A stretch of DNA of 64,000 bases from Legionella beliardensis (GTDB taxonomy: Bacteria; Pseudomonadota; Gammaproteobacteria; Legionellales; Legionellaceae): contig NZ_UGNV01000001.1 of assembly GCF_900452395.1 (NCBI RefSeq), forward strand, positions 2,777,501 through 2,841,500, in the 5' to 3' direction. Made by a program: the position numbers and the translations under genes. Below the pieces are notes generated by a model. That model saw nothing but the letters and a program-made list of their open reading frames with translations. It was not told where the DNA came from and did not search any database. Each line of letters begins with the position of its first letter. Positions within the stretch are counted from its first letter, which is position 1. Shown here piece by piece: positions 1 to 8,567 of this stretch.

Positions 1-907
1 TTTTATCATGAAAACGCGCAATGATTTCCTTGGCTAAATCTATCTTAACATCCCGTGGATTTAAACCCTGGGCTACGTCCACTTTCAATCTTTTAATATG
101 CTCGATAGAGTTAAAGCTAAGTAGCTCTATATAACGCCACATCAATTCATCAGAGATAGACATTATTTTACCAAACATACTGTCTGCTGGCTCAGTAATA
201 CCAATATAGTTATTAAGTGATTTAGACATTTTTTTAACGCCATCTAATCCTTCGATTAAGGGGGTCATAAAAACAACTTGCGGCTCCATACCAAAATGCT
301 TTTGTAATTCACGCCCCATTAATAGATTAAATTTTTGATCTGTACCACCTAGCTCTATATCGGCTTTTAGGGCAACTGAATCATAACCTTGGACTAATGG
401 GTAGAGAAACTCATGAATTGCAATGGGTTGTTCTGTTTTATAACGCTTACTAAAATCATCCCGTTCTAACATTCGCGCCACAGTAGACGTCGCTGCTAGC
501 CGAATTAAATCTGCTGCATTCATTTTACCTAACCATTGAGAGTTATAAGCGATGGTTGTCTTGTCAGGATCTAGGATTTTAAAAACTTGTTGTTGATAGG
601 TTTTAGAATTTTCAAGAATAGCTTCTTGGCTTAATGGCAACCGTGTTGCATTTTTTCCAGTAGGATCCCCAATCATCGCTGTAAAATCACCGATTAAGAA
701 AATAACTTGGTGACCTAATAATTGAAATTGACGTAATTTATTTAATAAAACCGTATGACCTAAATGTAAATCAGGCGCGGTGGGATCAAAACCTGCTTTT
801 ATTATTAGAGGGCTATTTTTAGCTAATTTTTTTGCAAGCTCTTGTATAGGAAGGATTTCTTCGCAACCTCTTTGTAGCTCTTCGCTAACTGTTTCTGCAA
901 TTAACAT
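1..907 (-). CDS. tyrS: Tyrosyl-tRNA synthetase, 3' end outside window
   Basis: This is a class I aminoacyl-tRNA synthetase that charges tRNA-Tyr in the cytoplasm. About 302 N-terminal residues are present; the C-terminal S4-like region lies beyond the left edge. The reading begins [17 protein letters not shown], then carries [15 protein letters not shown], which holds the HIGH-like signature (HLGH), and the KMSKS loop ([12 protein letters not shown]) decoded around position 230. These two motifs with the GDPTGK segment are diagnostic of the TyrS family. The ATG at 907 is the only suitable start. It diverges from the M23 peptidase gene, an arrangement also seen in other gammaproteobacteria. 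Confidence 0.95.
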   Translation of the reverse strand, partial: MLIAETVSEELQRGCEEILPIQELAKKLAKNSPLIIKAGFDPTAPDLHLGHTVLLNKLRQFQLLGHQVIFLIGDFTAMIGDPTGKNATRLPLSQEAILENSKTYQQQVFKILDPDKTTIAYNSQWLGKMNAADLIRLAATSTVARMLERDDFSKRYKTEQPIAIHEFLYPLVQGYDSVALKADIELGGTDQKFNLLMGRELQKHFGMEPQVVFMTPLIEGLDGVKKMSKSLNNYIGITEPADSMFGKIMSISDELMWRYIELLSFNSIEHIKRLKVDVAQGLNPRDVKIDLAKEIIARFHDK

Positions 908-1455
908 ACATGTAAAACCTTTTAATGATTGACCTAACTTCTTACAGCGAGTATCTTAGCCCGGTTATTGTGTTCTCGCTAGAGGATAGATGCTGTGTTA
1001 GGACTTAATTATAAATGCGTTAAATTCTAGCAGCTTATTATAGCTAATTTATTAGCTAAAGATGACATTAAATTAGAGTCTATTGATACTAACTATCAAC
1101 AGATTTTAAATATAAAACTTGCTTAACATGATTAACCAAGCAAGATAAAGTAACAGAAGAATTATAAAAATAATCATACCAAACGTTATGATTAAAAAAT
1201 TAATACTTTATAGTGTGGGTATTCGGAGAGAGGCAAATTTATTGCATGAGCTTGAATCAACATTCAAGGTATGTGTTTTATTGTTTAGTCAAGGCCAAAG
1301 TAACTTAGTAAATTAACTTATCTTAAAAGCAAATTTACTAGATACTTTAAGAATAAACTTAAGAGGTATACAAAAAATGGCATGGCTCTTTGCACGGATT
1401 GTCAACCGGACTTACTTAATTACCATTTTAAAGATGATAGTAGTAAAGGCGAAAC
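908..1455. other. Non-coding region between tyrS and the M23 gene
   Basis: This AT-rich divergent spacer of about 550 bases must hold the promoters of both flanking genes. I see no RNA gene or strong hairpin. An ATG-initiated 42-codon frame at 1188-1316 (+) begins MIKKLILYSVGIRREANLL but has no convincing ribosome-binding site, so I do not call it a gene. Confidence 0.4.
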
Positions 1456-2934
1456 ATGGATCAACAACCCAATGTCTCAGTAGATAAATCAAGTAAGCCT
1501 TCAAAGATTTTGGCGCTAATAGCAATTATAATTGCATTTGCATTACCGTTTATTTTAGTGAAAACGTTTCATAATAAGCAAAGAATAGCTGTTAATGACA
1601 CAACTAATTTGCTATTGCCTAGTCTAGAAGAAGAAATAAGTGTTCCTGAAGCGCAAACTGACTTTCCCTCAGAAATGTCAACAGAAATTATAGATAAACC
1701 GCAAGAAACACATCTAGAACCTGTTCCTACAGCAAACAGAGAAATGGCAAAGCCGCCAACGGTTGAGCAACCTACAAAGAAAACAGTGGCTGAAGTCAAG
1801 CAACCAACATGGAAAATTGTTAAAACACGTGACAAGGATTCTCTAGCTAATGTATTTAGCCGTGTTGGCCTAAGTGCGAAGACTCTGGCTGCGGTTATAC
1901 ATGATATTTCACAGAAACAAGCATTAACAAAACTAAAACCGAATCAAGAATTGCAGTTCTTGATTAAAGATCAATTACTAGAAAAATTAATTTTACCTTA
2001 CACCGATACGCAATATTTAGTTATTTATCGTGATAATAAACAATACAAGAGTGAAATTAAGCTACGCAAAATGAATAGCTATAATCATTTTTTAACTGCG
2101 ACAATAAAAGGTTCTTTATACGGTACTGCGAAAAGGCAGAATATACCTTATAAATTAATTCAGCAAATGACAGAAATTTTCACCTGGGACATTGATTTTG
2201 CTAAGGATGTAAAAACAGGTGATCAATTTACTATTATGTATAAAGCGTTTTACGTGGAAGATAAGCTTGTAGGAACAGGTGATATTATTGCTGTTTCTTA
2301 CCGAAACGACCATCGAACCTTTCAAGCAGTGCGTCATACCACCCGCTCTGGTCGTACAGACTATTATACGCCTCAGGGAACCAGCTTAAAAAAGGCATTT
2401 ACTCGTTATCCGCTAAAATTTAGCCACATAAGCTCTACTTTTAGCCTATCTCGTTATCATCCTATTTTACATTATAATCGTGCTCATAAAGGGATTGATT
2501 TAGCTGCACGTATTGGCACACCTATTCAAGCCACAGGTGATGGTAAAATAGAGATGATTGGCCGCCAAAGTGGTTACGGCAATATGATAAAAATTAACCA
2601 CAATAAAAAATTTAGCACCATTTATGGTCATATGCTGAAATTTCAGAAAGGATTGAGCAAAGGTGATTTTGTCAAACGTGGGCAAGTGATTGGCTATGTT
2701 GGCCAAACAGGGTTAGCGTCTGGCCCTCATTGTCATTATGAGTTCCATATTAATCACCAGCCGAAAAATCCTGCAACGGTAGATTTACCCCGAGGGGATC
2801 CAATTGCTGGTAAAGAGTTAGCAACTTTTCGCTCAAAAGCGACCACACTTTTAGCGCAATTAAAGCTTTTTGAAGACACTCGATTAGCAAGTAGTACTAA
2901 GAAAGGCATACCTGCTAGCTCAAGTAAGGCTTAG
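1456..2934 (+). CDS. M23 family peptidoglycan endopeptidase (MepM/YebA-like)
   Basis: This is a periplasmic zinc metallopeptidase expected to cut peptide cross-links in peptidoglycan. Residues about 17-36 form one membrane anchor. A low-complexity Glu/Pro/Thr linker follows to about 115, then an OapA/LysM-like segment, and the LytM catalytic domain from about 340. Zinc ligands are visible as HKGID (H344, D348) and HCH (H425, H427), with the YGHM motif between. The length of 492 residues fits the long MepM type. The start has an AAAGGCG ribosome-binding site. The stop codon overlaps the stop codon of the convergent spmB-like gene. It probably acts in sacculus growth or cell separation. Confidence 0.88.
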   Translation: MDQQPNVSVDKSSKPSKILALIAIIIAFALPFILVKTFHNKQRIAVNDTTNLLLPSLEEEISVPEAQTDFPSEMSTEIIDKPQETHLEPVPTANREMAKPPTVEQPTKKTVAEVKQPTWKIVKTRDKDSLANVFSRVGLSAKTLAAVIHDISQKQALTKLKPNQELQFLIKDQLLEKLILPYTDTQYLVIYRDNKQYKSEIKLRKMNSYNHFLTATIKGSLYGTAKRQNIPYKLIQQMTEIFTWDIDFAKDVKTGDQFTIMYKAFYVEDKLVGTGDIIAVSYRNDHRTFQAVRHTTRSGRTDYYTPQGTSLKKAFTRYPLKFSHISSTFSLSRYHPILHYNRAHKGIDLAARIGTPIQATGDGKIEMIGRQSGYGNMIKINHNKKFSTIYGHMLKFQKGLSKGDFVKRGQVIGYVGQTGLASGPHCHYEFHINHQPKNPATVDLPRGDPIAGKELATFRSKATTLLAQLKLFEDTRLASSTKKGIPASSSKA

Positions 2935-3473
2935 GCTACAAATAAAACGCGACATACAACAATACTGGCTATGATTCCTGCTAAATCAGCAAGAAGACCT
3001 GCAGGAATTGCATGCCGCGTTCTTTTAATGCCAATTGCGCCAAAATAGACAGCAATAACATAAAAAGTAGTTTCTGTACTTCCCATCATAGTAGCGGCAG
3101 CTTTAGCAATAAAAGAATCGCCTCCATGTTGGTGAATAAGCTCAGCCATAATACCTGTTGCAGCACTGCCTGAAAAAGGACGAATTAATGCCAGAGGAAG
3201 GAGCTCAGTCGGCATGCCTAGTTTTCCTAAAATAGGAGACAATAAGGTATTTAATAAAGTAAAAAATCCAGATGCTCTTAACATCCCAATGGCTACAATC
3301 ATCGCAATTAAATAGGGCATAATATTGATGCTTGTTTCAAATCCCTGTTTTGCACCTTTTACAAAGGCATCAAAAACATTAACTTTTTTAATAGCGGCAT
3401 ACAGTGGAATACCAGCAACAAACGATAGAAATAACCAATTGGAAAGATGATTAGCAAAATTAGTCATTTGCAT
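2931..3473 (-). CDS. spmB: SpmB-like nucleoside-recognition membrane protein
   Basis: This is a small polytopic inner-membrane protein of the Gate/nucleoside-recognition family. Its 180 residues match the usual length of Bacillus SpmB (about 178). It has at least four hydrophobic segments, and the conserved gate-domain run GSAATGIMAELIHQHGGDSF followed by MMGSTETTFYV is clearly visible. It overlaps the end of the upstream spmA-like gene by 14 bases and starts four bases after an AAGGAG site, so the two are probably translationally coupled. In non-sporulating bacteria the family's role is unknown; transport or membrane partnership is inference only. Its TAA overlaps the M23 peptidase TAG on the other strand. 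Confidence 0.8.
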   Translation of the reverse strand: MQMTNFANHLSNWLFLSFVAGIPLYAAIKKVNVFDAFVKGAKQGFETSINIMPYLIAMIVAIGMLRASGFFTLLNTLLSPILGKLGMPTELLPLALIRPFSGSAATGIMAELIHQHGGDSFIAKAAATMMGSTETTFYVIAVYFGAIGIKRTRHAIPAGLLADLAGIIASIVVCRVLFVA

Positions 3474-4068
3474 TTAACTCCTTTATGCGGTAAGCAGGAA
3501 GTCTAGCCAATCGTTTTACAGCAATAATACCAACTACGGTTGAGCAAGTCGTTGCTATTAAAGAGCTAATAATCACACTGCTAGGATGTAAACTACCATT
3601 AGCAGCCAAAAAGGCAATCGCTGTAGCAGGAATTAATTGCACACTTGAAGTATTGACTGCTAAAAAAGTACACATTGCATCCGTTGCTTCATCAATGCGT
3701 GTATTTAAGCGCTGTAATTCTTTCATTGCTTTAAGACCAAATGGCGTTGCTGCATTAGCAAGACCCAACATATTAGCGGCAATATTCATAACCATCGCAC
3801 CCATAGCAGGATGCTCAGCAGGCACATCTGGAAATAAACGGCGCATAATCGGTTTTAACAAGCGAGCAAATTTATTAATTAAACCTGATTCTGCTGCTAT
3901 TTCCATGATCCCTAGCCAAAAAGCCATAATACCAGCAAGCCCTAATGCTATTTCAAACCCTAGTTTTGCTGAATCTGTCACAGCCTGTACAACTTGATCA
4001 AGTCGACCTTGGATAACACCTACAAAGACTGATGTTAAAATCATAGCCAACCATATCACATTAAGCAT
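3460..4068 (-). CDS. spmA: SpmA-like nucleoside-recognition membrane protein
   Basis: This is the first gene of the spmA-spmB pair. It encodes a 202-residue inner-membrane protein with several hydrophobic helices and the typical FWLGIMEIAAESGLI and NMLGLANAATPFGLKAM segments, which mark the SpmA/YjiH gate-domain family. Its length agrees with Bacillus SpmA. A GGAGGG site lies just upstream of the ATG. The substrate is unknown. The overlap with spmB suggests that the two proteins work together, as in other genomes where they are neighbours or fused. Confidence 0.8.
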   Translation of the reverse strand: MLNVIWLAMILTSVFVGVIQGRLDQVVQAVTDSAKLGFEIALGLAGIMAFWLGIMEIAAESGLINKFARLLKPIMRRLFPDVPAEHPAMGAMVMNIAANMLGLANAATPFGLKAMKELQRLNTRIDEATDAMCTFLAVNTSSVQLIPATAIAFLAANGSLHPSSVIISSLIATTCSTVVGIIAVKRLARLPAYRIKELNAND

Positions 4069-4129
4069 TCTTGCCCTCCAGATTCATTCTAGGTAAAATT
4101 TGTGCTTTACATTTCTATGAAAATAAAAA

Positions 4130-5134
4130 ATGATATTTTTTGCTAAATCACTAAAATTACAACATATCCTGTATTTATTAGCTTTATTCCTAATGCCTTT
4201 GCAACTGACTGCTAAGGAGTTAGCAGAACAACAAGCAGATTTAGCAATTAACAAACTATATCATACTCTAAACAGCAACTCGAAGTTGGATATGGCAACT
4301 CGCCTTAATGAGATTAGTGCTTCGTTTTTAGGTAAACCTTATATTCTTGGGTCTTTAGGAGAAGGGGCAACGGCACGTTTTGATCAGTTCCCTAGCTATC
4401 GTACTGATGGTTTTGATTGTGAAACGTATGTGACTACTGTATTGGCACTAGCGCTGGCTAATCAGCTTAATGATTTTAAACAATGCTTAAAAAATATTCG
4501 CTATTATCAGGGTCAAGTTGATTATTTAACTCGCAACCATTTTACAGGCCTTGACTGGAATACTAATAATCAGCGGCAAGCATTTGTAAAAGATATTACT
4601 ACAACAATTAAAGATGAAAACAATAAGTCAGTAGCGCAATTAGCAGTCGCTTTAATTGATAAGCCTTCCTGGTATCAACACATGACGCCTCAAACAATTC
4701 GTTTAATTCAAACTGATAAATCTGAGCAGGCAAAACGTCTAGCGAGATTAAAAAAACGAGGGAGCGAACTTCCCCGCCAGGAAGAACGCGTGCCTTATAT
4801 ACCCCTTAGTGCCTTATTTGATAATAAAGGCAAGCCTAATGCTAAATTATTTAAACAAATCCCCGAAGCAGCTATTGTTGAGATTGTTCGCCCTAATTGG
4901 AACTTAAGTAAAGAAATTGGTACACATCTAAATATCTCTCATTTAGGCTTTGTCTTTTGGAAAGAGGGTCAACCTATCTTCAGACAAGCTTCTTCTAACT
5001 ATGGCAAAGTTGTAGATGTATCGTTGATTGACTACTTGCAGCAGGCCCGCCAAAGCCCTACGATTAAGGGGATTAATATACAAACCATAGTCCCGTTAAA
5101 ACCTTTAAATAAAGGTTGTCGTTTAGTAAATTAA
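4130..5134 (+). CDS. Secreted DUF1460 protein (NlpC/P60-like amidase fold)
   Basis: This exported 334-residue protein has an N-terminal hydrophobic signal to about residue 28, ending near LTAKEL. The domain starts with GKPYILGSLGEG and contains DGFDCETYV, where the cysteine is the likely nucleophile, and a later ISHLGFVF segment carrying the likely catalytic histidine. These are the marks of DUF1460, a papain-like fold related to NlpC/P60 cell-wall amidases. It probably acts on peptidoglycan or a similar amide in the periplasm. An upstream ATG at 4117 is in another frame and soon stops, so 4130 is preferred. Confidence 0.78.
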   Translation: MIFFAKSLKLQHILYLLALFLMPLQLTAKELAEQQADLAINKLYHTLNSNSKLDMATRLNEISASFLGKPYILGSLGEGATARFDQFPSYRTDGFDCETYVTTVLALALANQLNDFKQCLKNIRYYQGQVDYLTRNHFTGLDWNTNNQRQAFVKDITTTIKDENNKSVAQLAVALIDKPSWYQHMTPQTIRLIQTDKSEQAKRLARLKKRGSELPRQEERVPYIPLSALFDNKGKPNAKLFKQIPEAAIVEIVRPNWNLSKEIGTHLNISHLGFVFWKEGQPIFRQASSNYGKVVDVSLIDYLQQARQSPTIKGINIQTIVPLKPLNKGCRLVN

Positions 5135-5167
5135 ACTAACTTTGCTGAATGCATTTTCCTAAATTCA

Positions 5168-5191
5168 GCTTCTGATTGCGAAATCAGAAGC
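5168..5191 (+). terminator. Hairpin after the DUF1460 gene
   Basis: A perfect 10-bp stem (5168-5177 with 5182-5191) encloses a 4-base loop. No T-run follows, so it is a weak terminator or an mRNA-stabilising hairpin located 34 bases after the stop codon. Confidence 0.45.
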
Positions 5192-5233
5192 AATGCTTAA
5201 TAATGGAAAAATTCACGTGTATAAGGAGTGGGA

Positions 5234-5941
5234 ATGTTACGTAGGTTATTTTCCCGACAATTAGCTTCAATAAGCCTTATTGCTTTATTACTTGGTGGCT
5301 GTTCTAAGTATCAACCGCCTTATAATAATTTTCAACCCTACAATCGCACCTTTAAAGACTTTGCTATTGGTGCAAGCGCAGGCACTGTAGTTGGTGCAGT
5401 TGTTGGGGGCACGCTTAGTACTACGTTAGCAGGTACTGCAATTGGTGCAGTTACGGTAGTTTCTCACGGACTTTATAAGGATGGGAAGCTCAATACATTA
5501 AGGGAATTACAGAAGGCTGACGTGCAATACGTTGAATATGGCGATACCACGACCTTAATTGTGCCCACTGATAGGTATTTTCGCTTTAATTCGGCACGTA
5601 TAAATGAACTTTGCTACCCAGGACTAATGCTCATTGCAAAAGTCATAAAAATGGCCTGTCCCATTGGGCCTGTGTATGTCGCGGGTTTTACCGATAATGT
5701 AGGCTCGCGCCAGCATAAAAATAAACTAACCCAAGCACGAGCTGAAGCCATGTTAACCTTCCTATGGGCAAACAAAATTCATGCACGACGCTTAAGCGCC
5801 GAGGGCTATGGTGATAAGTATGACGTATCTGATAATCAACTTGTTCACGGAAGCGCTCAAAATCGCCGCCTAGAAATTCAGTGTGCTAGAACACCGCTCG
5901 TTGTAGCTGCACCACCGGCTTATATAGGGATGACCAAATAA
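5234..5941 (+). CDS. OmpA-family outer-membrane lipoprotein
   Basis: This 235-residue lipoprotein has a signal peptide ending in the lipobox LLGGC. A glycine-zipper stretch follows (ASAGTVVGAVVGG), then a C-terminal OmpA/Pal peptidoglycan-binding domain with GFTDNVGSRQHKNKLTQAR and a final AQNRRLEI motif. It should tether the outer membrane to peptidoglycan. I chose the ATG at 5234 because AAGGAG lies at 5223-5228. A GTG at 5228 is in frame but overlaps that site. It resembles lipoproteins of this type in Legionella, but I cannot assign a Dot/Icm component name from sequence alone. Confidence 0.82.
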   Translation: MLRRLFSRQLASISLIALLLGGCSKYQPPYNNFQPYNRTFKDFAIGASAGTVVGAVVGGTLSTTLAGTAIGAVTVVSHGLYKDGKLNTLRELQKADVQYVEYGDTTTLIVPTDRYFRFNSARINELCYPGLMLIAKVIKMACPIGPVYVAGFTDNVGSRQHKNKLTQARAEAMLTFLWANKIHARRLSAEGYGDKYDVSDNQLVHGSAQNRRLEIQCARTPLVVAAPPAYIGMTK

Positions 5942-6055
5942 AATTCTAACAAATTGTATAGATTTTATATTATAATGCAGCTAAGGTATTGATTTACTTA
6001 GGCAAGGAACTAATTAAAGGACTATCTAAAATTATGAAACTTAAATGAGAATTAA

Positions 6056-7246
6056 ATGAATTTGAAATTTATTGGTGGCATTCTGCTTATTGTTGGAACG
6101 TCTATTGGTGGGGGAATGCTCGCCTTACCTGTTGCCACCGCTGCTGCAGGTTTTTGGTCATCATCACTTTTTTTGCTGCTGTGTTGGGCTGTTATGACAC
6201 TAGGCGCCTTATTTATTTTAGAAGCTAATTTATACCTCCCTCCTGGTAAACACATGGTTTCTATGGCCGCTGCAACCCTTGGCAATACAGGTTTATTAGT
6301 TGCTTGGTTAAGCTATTTGTTTTTACTCTATACCCTTTTGTCAGCCTATATTTCTGGTGGCGCTGATGTCATGGGCAGTTTATTTTCTATGGTTGGGATT
6401 TCCTTAAGTCAATGGCAAAGTAGCTTATTATTTACTCTTTTATTTGGTTTAGTCGTTTATGGTGGTATCCATAAAGTTGATCTATTAAATCGTGCCCTGA
6501 TGTTTGGTAAGCTTGCTGTTTATTTACTTTTAGTGTTTTTAATTGCCCCACATATTCATATGGTAAATTTAAGCGAGGGCCATTACCATTATATTATCGC
6601 TAGTATTATGATTTTAATTACCTCATTTGGTTTCGCAATCATTGTCCCTAACCTACGTGACTATTTTAATGATGACCTCGTCACATTGCGTAAAGTTATC
6701 TTAATAGGCTCACTAATTCCTCTTTTTTGTTATTTAGCATGGAATGCCGTCATTATTGGCGCATTACCTTCAAGTGGAACAGGCGGGCTCGCAGCTCTCA
6801 TGCAAAGCGAGCATACTACAAGCGACTTAGCTATGGTATTATCTGCTACTGTACAAAGCCCACTTATTACGTCTTTCTTTAACTTTTTTACTTCCATTTG
6901 CATGTTAACTGCATTTTTAGGTGTCTCACTTTGTTTAATTAGCTTTCTAGCCGATGGATTTAAAGTCGACCAAAAAGGCCGCGCCGGATTAATGTTATTC
7001 ATTTTAACTTTTCTACCGCCCTTATTACTTGTCATTTATTATCCAGGCGCTTATATACATGCGTTAAATTATGCAGGCATATTCTGTGTTATTTTATTAC
7101 TTCTTTTGCCTGCTTTAATGGTAATTTATGGACGAAAGAAATTTACCTCACGTTATTTGGTGCCAGGCGGAATTTATACTCCCTGGATAGTAATTATTGC
7201 TTCTATCCTTCTTTTAATAAATGCGGTAGTGCAATTGTTTAACTAA
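6056..7246 (+). CDS. tyrP: Aromatic amino acid permease (TyrP/Mtr-like), copy 1
   Basis: This is an 11-TM HAAAP-family proton symporter, probably importing tyrosine or tryptophan across the inner membrane. The N-terminal GGILLIVGTSIGGGMLALP substrate-cation motif is typical, and the whole protein (396 residues) is the family's normal length. The segment TSFGFAIIVPNLRDYF is also characteristic. A second permease follows after 74 bases and has nearly the same motif set, so this is a tandem duplication that has diverged. Legionella use amino acids as a carbon source, and duplicated permeases fit that. Confidence 0.88.
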   Translation: MNLKFIGGILLIVGTSIGGGMLALPVATAAAGFWSSSLFLLLCWAVMTLGALFILEANLYLPPGKHMVSMAAATLGNTGLLVAWLSYLFLLYTLLSAYISGGADVMGSLFSMVGISLSQWQSSLLFTLLFGLVVYGGIHKVDLLNRALMFGKLAVYLLLVFLIAPHIHMVNLSEGHYHYIIASIMILITSFGFAIIVPNLRDYFNDDLVTLRKVILIGSLIPLFCYLAWNAVIIGALPSSGTGGLAALMQSEHTTSDLAMVLSATVQSPLITSFFNFFTSICMLTAFLGVSLCLISFLADGFKVDQKGRAGLMLFILTFLPPLLLVIYYPGAYIHALNYAGIFCVILLLLLPALMVIYGRKKFTSRYLVPGGIYTPWIVIIASILLLINAVVQLFN

Positions 7247-7320
7247 TTTCGATAATTTTGTATAAAAATAGCCCAACGGATATTGACAATAAAATAAACA
7301 ATAAGGTAGGATTTGGTTTA

Positions 7321-8535
7321 ATGTTAAACAAAGAGATTAAATTAGTGTCAAGCTCAAAACTTATTGGTGGTATTTTATTAATTGTAGGCACCTCTATTGG
7401 TGGCGGAATGCTCGCTCTGCCTGTTTCAATAGCTGCCGTAGGTTTTGCAAATTCTATCTTTTTTTTAATAGTCTGTTGGTTGATCATGACTATTGGCGCA
7501 TTGCTCATTCTAGAAGTTAACTTACGACTACCTGCTGGCAGTAATATGGTGTCTATGGCTAAATCAACCTTAGGATTGCCAGGGCAGATTATTGCCTGGA
7601 TTACCTATTTATTTTTACTTTATACCCTTTTATCAGCCTATATTTCAGGTGGTAGCGATGTTTTTACAGGCTTATTAAATAGGATGAATGTTGACCTACC
7701 AAATTGGGCTACGGCATTATCATTTACCCTACTGTTTAGCTTAGTTGTTTATGCTGGAATTAGCGCGGTTGATTATGTTAACCGGGGATTAATGTTTGGA
7801 AAATTAGGTATTTACTTATTACTGGTCATTATTATTAGTCCCCACATTAATATAAATTCTTTAAAAGGCGGCTCAGCACAAGCGATTACAGGTAGTCTTA
7901 TGATTTTGATTACCTCCTTTGGCTTTGCTTCTATCGTGCCTAGTTTGCGAGATTATTTTAAGGATGATATTAAAACATTAAGAAAAATAATCATTCTTGG
8001 CTCACTTATTCCTCTTGTTTGCTATATTGTTTGGGATGCCGTAATTATGGGCGTAGTAGAGCGAGATGGTGATAATGGCTTACTGGCACTTATGACCAGT
8101 GAACATGCCACTAGCGGTCTTACCGATGCGTTAAGCAGTGTCGTACACAGCGCTTGGATCACAGGCTTTTTTGGTTTTTTTACTTCTATTTGTATGATTA
8201 CCGCTTTTTTAGGCGTATCTATTGGCTTATTTGATTTTTTAGCTGATGGTTTAACTTTAAAGAAAACAGGCTTACAAGGAAAATGGGTATTAGCGCTTAC
8301 TTTTATACCCCCCCTAGCCATTGTACTAATTGATCCAGGCATTTATTTGCATGCTCTAAGTTATGCAGGTGTTTGCTGTGTCATACTCTTACTGCTTCTA
8401 CCCTCTTTGATGACTTGGCAAGCACGAAAATTAGATGGCGAAAACGCCCTACAAATCGTACCTGGCGGCAATGTTACTTTAATCTTAATTACAATGATTG
8501 CTGTTTGTTTGCTTCTTATCGCAATAGCAGCTTAA
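7321..8535 (+). CDS. tyrP: Aromatic amino acid permease (TyrP/Mtr-like), copy 2
   Basis: This is the second HAAAP permease, about 404 residues from the ATG at 7321. The frame is open from 7258, but only through a TTG and a hydrophilic run with no counterpart in the family. It shows GGILLIVGTSIGGGMLALP and TSFGFASIVPSLRDYF, nearly identical to copy 1, and the same hydrophobic pattern. An acidic ERDGDNG loop near residue 240 replaces the corresponding loop of copy 1. Substrate specificity may therefore differ. It ends at a strong hairpin shared with the convergent gene. Confidence 0.88.
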   Translation: MLNKEIKLVSSSKLIGGILLIVGTSIGGGMLALPVSIAAVGFANSIFFLIVCWLIMTIGALLILEVNLRLPAGSNMVSMAKSTLGLPGQIIAWITYLFLLYTLLSAYISGGSDVFTGLLNRMNVDLPNWATALSFTLLFSLVVYAGISAVDYVNRGLMFGKLGIYLLLVIIISPHININSLKGGSAQAITGSLMILITSFGFASIVPSLRDYFKDDIKTLRKIIILGSLIPLVCYIVWDAVIMGVVERDGDNGLLALMTSEHATSGLTDALSSVVHSAWITGFFGFFTSICMITAFLGVSIGLFDFLADGLTLKKTGLQGKWVLALTFIPPLAIVLIDPGIYLHALSYAGVCCVILLLLLPSLMTWQARKLDGENALQIVPGGNVTLILITMIAVCLLLIAIAA

Positions 8536-8558
8536 AAGCTGTTTAAATAACAGCTTTT
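8534..8558. terminator. Bidirectional terminator between tyrP copy 2 and the fusion gene
   Basis: A perfect 10-bp stem (8534-8543 with 8549-8558) has A residues on one side and T residues on the other, and a 5-base loop. It lies between two convergent genes and would work on both strands. Confidence 0.75.
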
Positions 8559-8567
8559 AATTGAGTA

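Noticed and set aside
1188..1316. 42-codon frame MIKKLILYSVG... between tyrS and the M23 gene
   Set aside because: It has an ATG but no ribosome-binding site and no family resemblance; in a 550-base AT-rich spacer such a frame is expected by chance.
7258..7320. TTG start at 7258 for the second permease
   Set aside because: The extra 21 residues are hydrophilic and absent from the family; ATG 7321 lines up with copy 1.
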